A DNA stretch of 62,899 bases from the NCBI RefSeq assembly GCF_002303925.1, contig NZ_MRCS01000041.1, forward strand, positions 1 through 62,899. The letters run 5' to 3'. Below are positions 7,654 to 16,276 of the stretch, one piece after another. A program made the position numbers and the translations under genes. Position 1 is the first letter of the stretch. Each line of letters opens with the position of its first letter. Origin of the DNA: Pseudomonas sp. ACN8 (GTDB taxonomy: Bacteria > Pseudomonadota > Gammaproteobacteria > Pseudomonadales > Pseudomonadaceae). The notes beneath the pieces were generated by a model. It was not told where the DNA came from. It did not search any database and was given only the letters and a program-made list of their open reading frames with translations.

Positions 7654-8109
7654 ATGAAAGCACCCTGGAGTTTCGCTCGTTTCCTGCCACTGGCCGGACG
7701 CCTGTTGGCACGCGGTCGATTGCCGACCCTGTTGTTCGCGGTCGCCAGTAAAGTTGCAAGCCAGGGCAACCGGTTGGGCAAGCTCAAGGATGACTTGCGC
7801 CTGATGCAGGCACTCTGCCTGGCCTACTGGCGTGGTGAGTATCGCGCCATCAGCCCCAGGGCGCTGGTTTCGGTGGTTGCGGGCCTGATGTATTTCCTCA
7901 GTCCGGTGGATGCGATCCTGGATTTCATTCCAGTATTTGGCATGCTCGATGACATCGCGGTACTGGCATGGCTGATGAAAGTGCTCGACGACGAGCTCAA
8001 TGCCTTCCGCGCCTGGCGCAAACGGCAAGTGCCGGAGAAGCTCGCGGTGGTTGAGCGTCTGCCTGATACCCCCGAGCAACTTCAACTTCAAGGCCCGAAA
8101 AAACACTGA
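7654..8109 (+). CDS. DUF1232 (YkvA-family) membrane protein
   Basis: 151-residue protein with the YkvA/DUF1232 core ISPRALVSVVAGLMYFLSPV followed by DAILDFIPVFGMLDDIAVL, a hydrophobic hairpin with conserved SP-D-IPD-like features. The family is widespread and of unknown function. Two ATGs lie in tandem at 7651 and 7654. GGAGG (7645-7649) touches the first, so the second has the better spacing and I use it. An inverted pair of DnaA boxes lies just upstream, and no operon partner is evident. Confidence 0.83.
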   Translation: MKAPWSFARFLPLAGRLLARGRLPTLLFAVASKVASQGNRLGKLKDDLRLMQALCLAYWRGEYRAISPRALVSVVAGLMYFLSPVDAILDFIPVFGMLDDIAVLAWLMKVLDDELNAFRAWRKRQVPEKLAVVERLPDTPEQLQLQGPKKH

Positions 8110-8223
8110 GTCGATTTTGACCTGTTCACAGATTGATGTCCCCCGCGACCTTGGCCGCTGTTAGGATTACACTTCTAGGGAAAAGTGCTGACTCGCTAAG
8201 TGTTGTTGTCCTACGGGGTAGTG

Positions 8224-8565
8224 ATGGATATTCAGATAATTACACGCGAAGGCGAGCCCGAATATGCGGTTCTGCCATGGGCTCAGTATCAGGCGTTACT
8301 GAAAGCAGCGGGTATCAAGGAGCAAGCGTCACCTCAAGCTGCAAAGCTTCAGGCGGCAACACCAGACGCGATTCTTCCGGGTCTGGATCAACTACGCAGT
8401 TTGCGTGAGGGGAAGGGCATCGCCATCGAGGCGTTGGCCCGCACGGTAGGCATCAGCCCGTCTTACCTGGCCATGATCGAAAGTGGCGAGCGTCTGCCCG
8501 ACGCCGCGATTCGTCGCAGCCTGGCCTGGGAATTGACGGTGCCTGGGTGGAGGGATGAATCGTGA
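8224..8565 (+). CDS. XRE-family HTH regulator
   Basis: 113-residue protein. Residues 1-30 (REGEPEYAVLPWAQYQALLK) resemble the short N-terminal region of Phd/RelB-like antitoxins and related XRE regulators. Residues about 60-105 form an XRE helix-turn-helix (LREGKGIAIEALARTVGISP ... YLAMIESGERLPD). It probably binds DNA as a small repressor. Its stop codon overlaps the GTG start of the next gene (GTGA), so the two are translationally coupled. No toxin-like partner is recognisable. Confidence 0.8.
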   Translation: MDIQIITREGEPEYAVLPWAQYQALLKAAGIKEQASPQAAKLQAATPDAILPGLDQLRSLREGKGIAIEALARTVGISPSYLAMIESGERLPDAAIRRSLAWELTVPGWRDES

Positions 8566-8933
8566 GCGTACGCATCAGTCGTCAACACTGGGACGGATTG
8601 TTGGGCGAACTGGATCAGGCGCGTCGCCAGCGCCATCTGTTGACGTATCGGGCATTGCTGGAGCGTTTGCAGCTGCCGACCCCGGCCATGCAGACCCTGA
8701 CCGCGGCCCTTGAGCATCTGGCGGCCCTGGACGCCAGGGCGGAGCAGCCATTGCGCAGTTCGCTGGTGATCAGTCAGGGCGCCAGCCGCTTGCCGCGCAC
8801 CGGGTTCTTTGAATGTGTCGAGCGTCTCGGGCGTTTTTCCGGGCCGTCGGACGGCGTTGCCGCCGCGTCCTGGCATGCTTCGGAAGTGGTGCGGGTGTTC
8901 GAGTACGAATACCCGGAATCGGCGGAGGCCTGA
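8562..8933 (+). CDS. Conserved hypothetical protein, middle of XRE cluster
   Basis: 123-residue soluble protein with a GTG start. It is mostly helical, with a leucine-rich stretch (LTYRALLERLQL, MQTLTAALEHLAALDARAEQ) and a C-terminal part with aromatic and acidic residues (VVRVFEYEYPESAEA). I recognise no family. It overlaps the XRE gene by four bases, and the next gene starts directly after its stop, so all three are probably made from one message. A role as partner or effector of the regulator is inference. Confidence 0.7.
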   Translation: MSVRISRQHWDGLLGELDQARRQRHLLTYRALLERLQLPTPAMQTLTAALEHLAALDARAEQPLRSSLVISQGASRLPRTGFFECVERLGRFSGPSDGVAAASWHASEVVRVFEYEYPESAEA

Positions 8934-9341
8934 GTGTTCTTGCAACTCAAGGCGCGGGTCGGTTACTGGCTCGCGCGCCGATTGTTTCACTGGTCATGGT
9001 TTGTCCGTCAGCCTCGGGGCTGGCACTGGCTCGAAGGCCAGTTCGCCCGCATGGCCAGCCTCGGCGATGTCGGCGCCCAGAGCTTCTATGGGCACATCCT
9101 GGCGTTTCGCGGCGTCGGCCTCGGTGCTCGTGAGGAGGGCGTGCGTTTGTTGCGCCTGGCGGCCTTGGCGGGCGATGGCAAGGCGGCGTATCAAGTGGGC
9201 GTGATCAGTTTGGCCGGGACGGCGAGCAAGGCTCCGGATCCGGTTGAGGCCGCGCGGTTCTGGGAGATTGCGTTGAAGGCCGGGCATCCGTTGGCGTCGA
9301 TCAAGCTCGAAGAGCTGAAGTCTTCCTCGGCGCCTCGCTGA
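8934..9341 (+). CDS. Sel1-repeat (TPR-like) protein
   Basis: 135-residue protein with a GTG start immediately after the preceding stop codon. Residues about 45-125 hold two Sel1-like repeats (GDVGAQSFYGHILAFRGVG, then LAALAGDGKAAYQVGVISLA and AARFWEIALKAGHPLASIKL). The basic, aromatic N-terminus (FLQLKARVGYWLARRLFHWS) may be amphipathic and membrane-associated. Such repeats usually mediate protein-protein contacts. It is the third gene of the XRE cluster. Confidence 0.75.
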   Translation: MFLQLKARVGYWLARRLFHWSWFVRQPRGWHWLEGQFARMASLGDVGAQSFYGHILAFRGVGLGAREEGVRLLRLAALAGDGKAAYQVGVISLAGTASKAPDPVEAARFWEIALKAGHPLASIKLEELKSSSAPR

Positions 9342-9365
9342 TTGGACTGTTGCCGAAAAGCTCCC

Positions 9366-11156
9366 TTATCGATGCCCGGAAACGAGCAGCTCTTCAACCG
9401 TCGACACTACCCGGCTATCAATCACATGCACGCTATGGCCCTGCACATTCTTGGCATGGTGCTTGGCCTGTGATGCCATCTCGGCCAACTGGCTCGCATC
9501 GAGTTGTTCACAGGCCTGTGGATGCAAATGCACAACGCCGATCGACAGTGACAACAACGCAAACTCCTGGCGCTGTCCCTGGCGATTCGGTGCGATGAAG
9601 CAGCCGGCTTCCAGGTGTTCGCTGCGGTAGAAGCGCCGGCACTGACTCTGGAAGTCGCCCTGCAACTGGTTCAAACGTTTGCGCCAGTCTTCCGGGCCAA
9701 GCACCAGCAGGAAATCATCGCCGCCGATGTGTCCGACGAAGTCGCGGGACGGGTCGACGCGGTCGTTCAGGCATTGCGCCAGGCACAGCAGGACTTCGTC
9801 GCCGCGACCATAGCCGTAGATGTCGTTGAAGGGCTTGAAACTATCGATGTCCACGTAGCAGATCACCGATTCCCGTCGCTGTTGCAGCAGCCGCGTCAGG
9901 CATTGCTGGATCGGCACGTTGCCCGGTAGCAAGGTCAGCGGGTTGGCGTAGCGGGCCTGCTGGATCTTGAGTTCCGTGATCAGCTTGAGTACGTCGATCA
10001 CCCGGCCCAACCCCAGATAACCGCCGTTGAGGGTGATGATGAAATCTTCTTCGATGCGCTGTCGGGCGCGGCTGGTGATCAGGCGACTGACCTGTTGCAA
10101 CGACTGGCTCAGCTCGACAGCGAGGAAGTCATCGTTCATCAGGCGGCTGATGGGCTTGCGCGCGAACAGGTCGGTGGCAAAGGGCTTGAGCAGGGCGTCG
10201 GAGAGTGAATGACGATGGACAATGCCGCAGGGCTGACCCTGTTCATCCAGGACCGCCAGCGAGTTCAGGTTGGCCTGGCGGCGAAAGGCTTCGAGCACTG
10301 TGGCGGTCGGGGTGTCGCGGTTCACCGCGGGTAGTTCGTTAAGCAGGGCGCTGAGGTCGCTGCCGTCTTCGCTCAGTACGACGGCGGTGCTGTCCTGGCG
10401 GGGCATCAATGCCCGGGCATCCCGGGGTGGGTGTTCCTGGGGGCGGCAGAGCAGATAGCCCTGCACCAGGTCCACGCCCATTTCGGTCAGCACCGCGAGT
10501 TCTTCGGGGAGTTCGATACCTTCGGCGATGACTTGCGCCCGGGAGGCTTTGGCGATTTGCAGGATCGAGCCGACGAACTCGCGCTTGAGCGCATCCTGAT
10601 GAATGCCATCAATGAAATGCCGGTCGATTTTCACGTAATCGGGCCGCAGCTCGGACCACAGGCGCAAACTCGAATAGCCCGCTCCCAGATCATCCAGCGC
10701 AATCGAAAACCCCATCGCCCGATAGTGATGCAGGGCGGTTTGCAGCAGCTGGAAATCGTCCGTCGGAGTCTGTTCCGTGAGCTCGATGACCACCTGGCTC
10801 GGCGCAATGCCGAAGTCCTGCAGCAATTGCAGGGTGCGCCCCGGTTGATGGGCCGCTTCGAGCAGGGACTCCGGGGACACGTTAAGGAACAACAGGCCAG
10901 GCAGTTGTTGCTCATTGAAGCGTCGGCAAGCGCTTTCGCGGCAGGCAATTTCCAGCTCGCTCAGGCGTCCGGCCTGGCGGGCGACGGCGAACAGGGCGAT
11001 AGGGGAGTGCAGAGGGCTGTTGGAGGGGCCGCGACTGAGGGCTTCGTAACCGAGGATGCGTCGCTCAGAGAGGCTGATGATCGGTTGGAACAGACTGTGT
11101 AAACCGCTTTGACTCAGGATCGAGTTCAAGGCGCTCAGCTGTTCGGTTGTGGTCAT
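9366..11156 (-). CDS. EAL-CBS-GGDEF cyclic-di-GMP protein
   Basis: 596-residue cytoplasmic protein. The EAL domain (about 12-250) retains YEALSRG, NVSPESLL, ELTEQT, DDLGAGYSS, KIDRHF, AEGIE and QGY, as in active phosphodiesterases. A CBS pair follows (about 265-395), then a GGDEF domain (about 415-585) whose signature reads GGDDF (about 478-482). The Asp in place of Glu may reduce cyclase activity, leaving phosphodiesterase activity or nucleotide sensing through the CBS and GGDEF parts. I start at the ATG at 11154-11156, which begins MTTTEQLSALNS; upstream codons lie in the preceding terminator. It follows prc on the same strand but is separated by that terminator. Confidence 0.9.
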   Translation of the reverse strand: MTTTEQLSALNSILSQSGLHSLFQPIISLSERRILGYEALSRGPSNSPLHSPIALFAVARQAGRLSELEIACRESACRRFNEQQLPGLLFLNVSPESLLEAAHQPGRTLQLLQDFGIAPSQVVIELTEQTPTDDFQLLQTALHHYRAMGFSIALDDLGAGYSSLRLWSELRPDYVKIDRHFIDGIHQDALKREFVGSILQIAKASRAQVIAEGIELPEELAVLTEMGVDLVQGYLLCRPQEHPPRDARALMPRQDSTAVVLSEDGSDLSALLNELPAVNRDTPTATVLEAFRRQANLNSLAVLDEQGQPCGIVHRHSLSDALLKPFATDLFARKPISRLMNDDFLAVELSQSLQQVSRLITSRARQRIEEDFIITLNGGYLGLGRVIDVLKLITELKIQQARYANPLTLLPGNVPIQQCLTRLLQQRRESVICYVDIDSFKPFNDIYGYGRGDEVLLCLAQCLNDRVDPSRDFVGHIGGDDFLLVLGPEDWRKRLNQLQGDFQSQCRRFYRSEHLEAGCFIAPNRQGQRQEFALLSLSIGVVHLHPQACEQLDASQLAEMASQAKHHAKNVQGHSVHVIDSRVVSTVEELLVSGHR

Positions 11157-11170
11157 GGCGATCTCTGGCA

Positions 11171-11222
11171 ATAAAAAAAGGACCGGGCGTGCCCTTGGTA
11201 AAAAGAGCACGCCCGGTCCTTT
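11171..11222 (-). terminator. Strong terminator after prc
   Basis: Read on the minus strand, AGGACCGGGCGTGC and its exact complement form a 14-bp stem followed by TTTTTTT (A run at 11173-11179 on the plus strand). It ends prc transcription before the EAL-CBS-GGDEF gene. Confidence 0.93.
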
Positions 11223-11301
11223 ATTTCACGACAGAATGATGACTGTTTGATGACGCTACAGGGCCGTCAGCATTAAATTGCCATCAGTTGTTTGTACAAA
11301 C

Positions 11302-13416
11302 TCAGTGCTTGGCCACTGCCGTGTTGAGTTTCAGGTAGTCCAGCAGAATCCGCCCTGTTTCGCTGAGGTAGGCGTCGTCCTCCGGCTTGGTCTTGTCGTC
11401 CTCGGCCGCAATGGCGTCCTCGTCTTCTTTCTTCAGCTCTTTGAGCGGTTCTTCGCCCTTGGCCTTGCGACGGATGTTTTCCATGGTCAGCTGTTTGGCT
11501 TCGATGTCGGCGTGCTGGGCGCGACGCTCGACTTCATTGAGGCTGACGGTTTTCTCGGTCATCAGTTTCTGCGCCAGGGCCAGCTTGTCGCGGATGAACA
11601 CGAACTCCGCATCTTTGGCCGTGCGCACGTCATGCTCGGATTGGAGCTGCGAAATGTACGGTTTGAACGGGTCGAGCGCAGGTTTGATCGCCGCCTTGAT
11701 GGTGTCCCACGGCATGGCTTCCGGCAGGGCGCTTTCACCGATTTCCTTGGTGTCGATGATCGACGGGTAATCGATGTCCGGCAAGACGCCCTGATGCTGG
11801 GTGCTCTGCCCGGAAACCCGGTAGAACTTGGCCAGGGTCAGTTTCAGTTCGCCATGGTTGAGCGGCTGAATGGTCTGCACGGTGCCTTTGCCGAAGGTCT
11901 GGCCGCCGATGATCAGTGCGCGGTGGTAGTCCTGCATAGCACCGGCAAAAATCTCCGAAGCCGAGGCGGACAGGCGGTTGACCAGCAACGCCATCGGGCC
12001 TTTGTAGAACGCGCCCGGGTTTTCATCTTCCAGTACATCGACCCGGCCATCGGCGTTACGCACGAGCACGGTCGGGCCTTTGTCGATGAACAGGCTGGTC
12101 AGCTCGGTGGCTTCTTGCAAGGAACCGCCGCCGTTGTTGCGCAAGTCGATGACCACGCCGTCAACTTTCTCTTTCTGCAACTCGGTCAGCAGTTTCTTGA
12201 CGTCGCGGGTGGTGCTCTTGTAATCCGGGTCGCCGGCACGGAAGGCCTTGAAGTCCAGATAGAACGCCGGGATCTCGATGATGCCGAGCTTGTAGTCCTT
12301 GCCGTCCTGCTTGAGATTCAAGACCGATTTCTTCACGGCCTGATCTTCGAGCTTCACCGCTTCACGGGTGATCGGCACGATCTTGGTGGTCTGGTCGTTC
12401 GGCGCATTGCTGGCCGGGATGACTTCCAGGCGCACCACGGTGCCCTTCGGACCACGGATCAGCTTGACCACTTCGTCCAGGCGCCAGCCCACGACGTCGA
12501 CCATTTCCTTGTTGCCCTGGGCAACGCCGATGATCTTGTCGGCCGGTGCAACCTGCTTGGTCTTGTCCGCCGGACCTGCCGGCACCAGGCGCACGACTTT
12601 CACCTGGTCGTTATCGCTCTGCAACACGGCACCGATGCCCTCGAGGGACAGGCTCATGTTGATGTCGAAGTTCTCCGCGTTATCCGGCGACAGATAGTTG
12701 GTGTGCGGGTCGTAGGACATGGCGAAGGTGTTGATGTACGCCTGGAAGATGTCTTCCGCGCGGGTCTGGTCCAGGCGCGCCAACTGGTTCTTGTAGCGCT
12801 TGGTCAGGGTTTCCTGGATTTGCTTGGAGTCCTTGCCGGCGATCTTCTGACGCAGGACTTCGTCCTTGACGCGTTTGCGCCACAGGTCGTCGAGTTCCGC
12901 GGTGGACTTGAGCCAAGGGGCATCCTTGCGATCGATCAGCAAGGTTTCCTTGGTGGTGAAGTCGATCTTGTCGACGCCCTTGTTCAGCTCGGCAAGGGCG
13001 AAGTCCAGACGCGCCTTGACGCGGTCCAGGTAGCGCTTGTAGATGGTGAACCCGGCGTTAAGGTCGCCGCTCTTGAGGAAATCGTCGAACTGCGTCTTCC
13101 ACTTGTCGAATTCGGCAATGTCGCTGGCCATGAAGTAGCTGCGCGACGGATCCAGCAGCTTGAGGTAGCTGTCGTAGATGATCACCGAGCGCGCGTCATC
13201 GAGTGGCGGCTTGCTGTAGTGGTGGCGCTTGAGCAACTCCACGACGTTCAGGCTGGCGATCACTTCGTCACGATCGGGTTGAAGCTTGTCCCAGCTATTG
13301 GCTGCGAATGTATTGCTCGACATCGGCAGCAAGCCGATACCGATGAACAAGGCGAGGGCAGTGCTGGGGAACAGATGCTTCATGCTGATTCGACGCGGGG
13401 ACAATTGATAACGCAT
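11302..13416 (-). CDS. prc: Carboxy-terminal processing protease Prc/Tsp
   Basis: 704-residue periplasmic serine protease. The signal peptide is followed by a Tsp N-terminal domain, a PDZ domain (about 245-330), an S41 protease domain and a charged C-terminal domain. The Ser-Lys dyad is visible in SASASEIFAGAM and TFGKGTVQ, and the substrate-site loop DLRNNGGGSLQEA is present. Prc degrades or trims periplasmic proteins with nonpolar C-termini. In P. aeruginosa the homologue AlgO influences alginate through MucA. A second ATG at 13381-13383 (MKHLFPSTALALF) gives a more typical signal peptide and may be the true start; neither site has a strong ribosome-binding sequence. Confidence 0.93.
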   Translation of the reverse strand: MRYQLSPRRISMKHLFPSTALALFIGIGLLPMSSNTFAANSWDKLQPDRDEVIASLNVVELLKRHHYSKPPLDDARSVIIYDSYLKLLDPSRSYFMASDIAEFDKWKTQFDDFLKSGDLNAGFTIYKRYLDRVKARLDFALAELNKGVDKIDFTTKETLLIDRKDAPWLKSTAELDDLWRKRVKDEVLRQKIAGKDSKQIQETLTKRYKNQLARLDQTRAEDIFQAYINTFAMSYDPHTNYLSPDNAENFDINMSLSLEGIGAVLQSDNDQVKVVRLVPAGPADKTKQVAPADKIIGVAQGNKEMVDVVGWRLDEVVKLIRGPKGTVVRLEVIPASNAPNDQTTKIVPITREAVKLEDQAVKKSVLNLKQDGKDYKLGIIEIPAFYLDFKAFRAGDPDYKSTTRDVKKLLTELQKEKVDGVVIDLRNNGGGSLQEATELTSLFIDKGPTVLVRNADGRVDVLEDENPGAFYKGPMALLVNRLSASASEIFAGAMQDYHRALIIGGQTFGKGTVQTIQPLNHGELKLTLAKFYRVSGQSTQHQGVLPDIDYPSIIDTKEIGESALPEAMPWDTIKAAIKPALDPFKPYISQLQSEHDVRTAKDAEFVFIRDKLALAQKLMTEKTVSLNEVERRAQHADIEAKQLTMENIRRKAKGEEPLKELKKEDEDAIAAEDDKTKPEDDAYLSETGRILLDYLKLNTAVAKH

Positions 13417-13464
13417 ATTAGGCCGTCTTTGAAGTCGCCGGTTCTTTGGGAGCCGGTCGCATAA

Positions 13465-13496
13465 TGCAAAAAGCCCGGCGCTACAGCTTCGGGCTC
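13465..13496 (-). terminator. Minus-oriented hairpin between prc and the oxidoreductase
   Basis: AGCCCG ... CGGGCT with a run of five T on the minus strand (A run 13467-13471 on the plus strand). It lies between divergent genes, upstream of prc, and could stop antisense transcription from the oxidoreductase region or attenuate a longer prc leader. Confidence 0.5.
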
Positions 13497-13521
13497 AGTC
13501 CAGACTCACTATGGAGGCACT

Positions 13522-14484
13522 GTGAAAGCATTGCAAGGCGTTGACGGTCAAGTGGTGTGGGTTGATGAGCCGAGTCCTACATGCGATGTAGGGCAAGTTC
13601 GCATCCGAGTGTCGGCAGCGGGTCTCAATCGCGCCGATTTATTGCAGAAAGCCGGCCTTTACCCGCCACCACCGGGGGCTAGTCAAGTGCTCGGTCTAGA
13701 GTGCTCGGGGGTCATCAGCGAGGTGGGCGCCGGGTCCTCCTGGCAGGTTGGTGATCGGGTTTGCGCCTTGCTGGCCGGGGGTGGGATGGCCGAAGAGGTG
13801 GTAGTCGACGGGCGGCATGTGCTGCCAGTTCCCGACGAAGTGTCACTGGTCGAGGCGGCTGCATTGCCAGAAGTTTATGCAACAGTCTGGTTGAATTTGT
13901 TTCAACTGGCTGCGCCCAAACCGGGTCAGAAAGTGCTTCTGCATGCCGGGGCAAGTGGAATCGGTTCAGCGGCCATTCAGCTGTGCAAGGCGTTCGGCAA
14001 CCCCTGCTGGGTCAGTGTCGGCTCCGCCGAGCGATTGGCGTACTGCGAAGCACTGGGCGCCCAGGGCGGCGTGTTGCGTAATGGCGATCTGGAGAGCCTG
14101 AGGGATCTGGGGCCGTTCGATGTGATTCTCGACCCGGTGGGCGGCAATTACTCGGCATTGAACCTCAAGCTGTTGGCCCAGGATGGCCGCTGGGTATTGA
14201 TCGGTCTGATGGGCGGCCGTGAGGCCAAACTGGATCTGGCCCAGGTGCTGGCCAAGCGTGTGCAGTTGCTGGGTTCGACCCTGCGCAGCCGTGACGATCA
14301 ATTCAAGGCCGATCTGTTCAGCGATCTACGCCTGCATGTGTGGCCGCTGTTTGCCGAGGGGCGCTTGAGCCCGCAACTGGCCAGGACATTCCCGATCAAG
14401 GATGCCGAGGCAGCGTTTGCCGAGCTGGCGAGCAATACCGTAGCGGGGAAGGTGGTGTTGGTGATTGACGAAAGCCTGAGCTGA
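13522..14484 (+). CDS. NAD(P)H quinone oxidoreductase, PIG3 family
   Basis: 320-residue zinc-independent member of the medium-chain dehydrogenase/reductase superfamily. The N-terminal GroES-like domain carries AAGLNRADLLQKAGLYPPPP, which is diagnostic of the PIG3/TP53I3 subfamily. The Rossmann domain has HAGASGIGSAAIQLCKAFG. It should use NADPH to reduce quinones. It is transcribed divergently from prc, is monocistronic and is followed by a REP doublet. Confidence 0.88.
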   Translation: MKALQGVDGQVVWVDEPSPTCDVGQVRIRVSAAGLNRADLLQKAGLYPPPPGASQVLGLECSGVISEVGAGSSWQVGDRVCALLAGGGMAEEVVVDGRHVLPVPDEVSLVEAAALPEVYATVWLNLFQLAAPKPGQKVLLHAGASGIGSAAIQLCKAFGNPCWVSVGSAERLAYCEALGAQGGVLRNGDLESLRDLGPFDVILDPVGGNYSALNLKLLAQDGRWVLIGLMGGREAKLDLAQVLAKRVQLLGSTLRSRDDQFKADLFSDLRLHVWPLFAEGRLSPQLARTFPIKDAEAAFAELASNTVAGKVVLVIDESLS

Positions 14485-14497
14485 CAACACAAAAACC

Positions 14498-14587
14498 TGT
14501 AGGAGCGAGCCTGCTCGCGAAAGCGGTGGATCACTCGACGTTAATGTTGACTGACCTTCCGCAATCGCGAGCAGGCTCACTCCTACA
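14498..14587. repeat. REP doublet
   Basis: Inverted REP arms around a spacer of the CTCGACGTTAATGTTGACTG type. The right arm carries CTCACTCC instead of CTCGCTCC. It lies between convergent genes. Confidence 0.9.
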
Positions 14588-14598
14588 AGGGATACGAG

Positions 14599-15252
14599 TT
14601 ACTTCCAGAGATGGATCGGCCAGCCCGCCTTTTCAGCCTGCTCGCGCAACACCGGATCCGGGTTCACCACATGCGGATAATCCACCTTCAGCAACAGCGG
14701 CAGGTCATTGCGTGAGTCGGAATAGAAACTCGCGCCTTCGAGGTTTTCCTCCTCTGCATCCAGCCACTCCAGCAAACGGGTGATCTTGCCTTCGCGGTAG
14801 GTCAGGGTGCCAACGGTATGGCCGGTGTAAACGCCATGGTCCACTTCCAGTTCGATACCGAGAATCTCGTCGATGCCCAGGCGTTCGGCGATGGGGCCGA
14901 CCAGGTGGGTGCCCGAGGCCGAAATCACCAGAATCCGGTCACCGGCCTTACGATGCGCCGCGATGGTTTTGGTGGCGTCGCTGAAGATGATCGGTTCGAC
15001 GAAGTCTTCCACCCATGGGCCAACCAGATGCTCGACCTCTGCGGGCGTACGACCGATCAACGGTTCCAGGCTGAAGGCCATGTAGTCCTCCATGGCCAGA
15101 TGGCCCCTGCCGTACGCATCCATCAACTCCTTGTCGCGACGCAGGAACGATTCGCCATCGACCCAGCCGAGGCGGACCATTTGCTCGCTCCAAAGCGAGG
15201 CGCAATCGCCGTGGATCAGGGTTTCGTCCAGATCAAAAATTGCCAGGGCCAT
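14599..15252 (-). CDS. HAD-IB family phosphatase
   Basis: 217-residue soluble HAD hydrolase of the phosphoserine-phosphatase-like IB group. Motif I is FDLDETL (Asp7 nucleophile, Asp9 acid/base), motif II is VISASGT, and motif III/IV is YSDSRNDLPLL, with a helical cap between. Family members hydrolyse small phosphomonoesters, and similar proteins are sometimes labelled histidinol-phosphatase, which sequence alone does not prove here. It starts 34 bases after the ABC ATPase gene on the same strand, so it may be the last gene of that importer operon and process a phosphorylated product. Confidence 0.83.
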   Translation of the reverse strand: MALAIFDLDETLIHGDCASLWSEQMVRLGWVDGESFLRRDKELMDAYGRGHLAMEDYMAFSLEPLIGRTPAEVEHLVGPWVEDFVEPIIFSDATKTIAAHRKAGDRILVISASGTHLVGPIAERLGIDEILGIELEVDHGVYTGHTVGTLTYREGKITRLLEWLDAEEENLEGASFYSDSRNDLPLLLKVDYPHVVNPDPVLREQAEKAGWPIHLWK

Positions 15253-15286
15253 CAGTGCAGTTCTCTCTTCAGCATCAGCAAAGGCA

Positions 15287-16276
15287 TCAGGCTACCTCAC
15301 ACAGGGCCGTCGGATCGATGGAAAGCGCCAGGCGCTGACCATCGGGATGCAGGTCGGCCGCCGAGCGGTTCAGCACATCCACCACCAATTCCACGCCCCG
15401 GGCTTCGACCCGGTAGCGAATCACATTGCCCAGCAGGCTGTGGCTGCGTATCTGTGCGTCCAGTTCGCCGTCAAGGCTCAGTTCGATGGCTTCCGGGCGA
15501 ATGGCGATGCGCTTGCTGATCGGTCGCTGCAGCAGCTTCGAAGCGCTGTCGGCATCCAGCAGGTTGTAGTTGCCGATGAAACCGGCTGCGAACACATCCA
15601 CCGGTGCGGTGTAGAGGGTTTCGGCATCGCCGCTCTGTACGATCTTTCCCTGATTCATCAGGAAAATCCGGTCAGACATGGTCAGGGCTTCTTCCTGATC
15701 GTGTGTGACGAAAATCGTGGTCAGGCCCAGTTCACGCTGGATCTGACGAATCTGTTCACGCAGGTGTTTGCGAATCCGCGCGTCCAGGGCCGACAGCGGC
15801 TCATCCAGCAGCAACAGGCGTGGCCGGGTCACCAGGGAGCGGGCGAGGGCAACGCGCTGGCACTGGCCCCCCGAGAGCTGATGCGGGTAACGCGCGGCAA
15901 AGTCATTGAGCTCCACCAGTTTGAGTACTTCGGCGACACGTTTGCGGCTGTCGTCGGCATTGACCTTTTGCATGCGCAGGCCGAAGGCGACGTTCTGTTC
16001 CACGGTCATGTTGGGAAACAGCGCATAGCTCTGGAATACCATGCCGATCCCGCGTTTCTGCGGACTCAGGGGCACTATGTCCTGGCCGTCGAGCAGGATC
16101 TTGCCGCCATCCACCGAAGTCAGTCCGGCGATGCAGCGCAGCAGCGTGGATTTGCCGCAACCGGACGGGCCGAGCAGGGTGACGAACTCACCTTTCTGGA
16201 TTTCGCAATTGATGTCGCTGAACACCGTGGTGCCCGCGAAGCTTTTCTGAAGATGTTGGACGCTGACATAGCTCAT
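15287..16276 (-). CDS. ABC importer ATPase (PotA/FbpC-like)
   Basis: 329-residue ATPase. Walker A is GPSGCGKST, the Q loop is VFQSYALFPNMTV, the signature is LSGGQCQRVALARSL, Walker B is LLLLDEPLSALD, and the switch is FVTHDQEEA. A C-terminal TOBE-type regulatory domain covers about residues 245-329. This is the type found with spermidine, iron and 2-aminoethylphosphonate importers. It overlaps the upstream permease gene by four bases (ATGA), so it is translationally coupled within the importer operon. Confidence 0.9.
   Translation of the reverse strand: MSYVSVQHLQKSFAGTTVFSDINCEIQKGEFVTLLGPSGCGKSTLLRCIAGLTSVDGGKILLDGQDIVPLSPQKRGIGMVFQSYALFPNMTVEQNVAFGLRMQKVNADDSRKRVAEVLKLVELNDFAARYPHQLSGGQCQRVALARSLVTRPRLLLLDEPLSALDARIRKHLREQIRQIQRELGLTTIFVTHDQEEALTMSDRIFLMNQGKIVQSGDAETLYTAPVDVFAAGFIGNYNLLDADSASKLLQRPISKRIAIRPEAIELSLDGELDAQIRSHSLLGNVIRYRVEARGVELVVDVLNRSAADLHPDGQRLALSIDPTALCEVA

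Noticed and set aside
11278..13464. 728-codon open frame on the plus strand opposite prc
   Set aside because: High-GC shadow of prc; the minus-strand protein matches Prc throughout, while this translation shows no recognisable domain.
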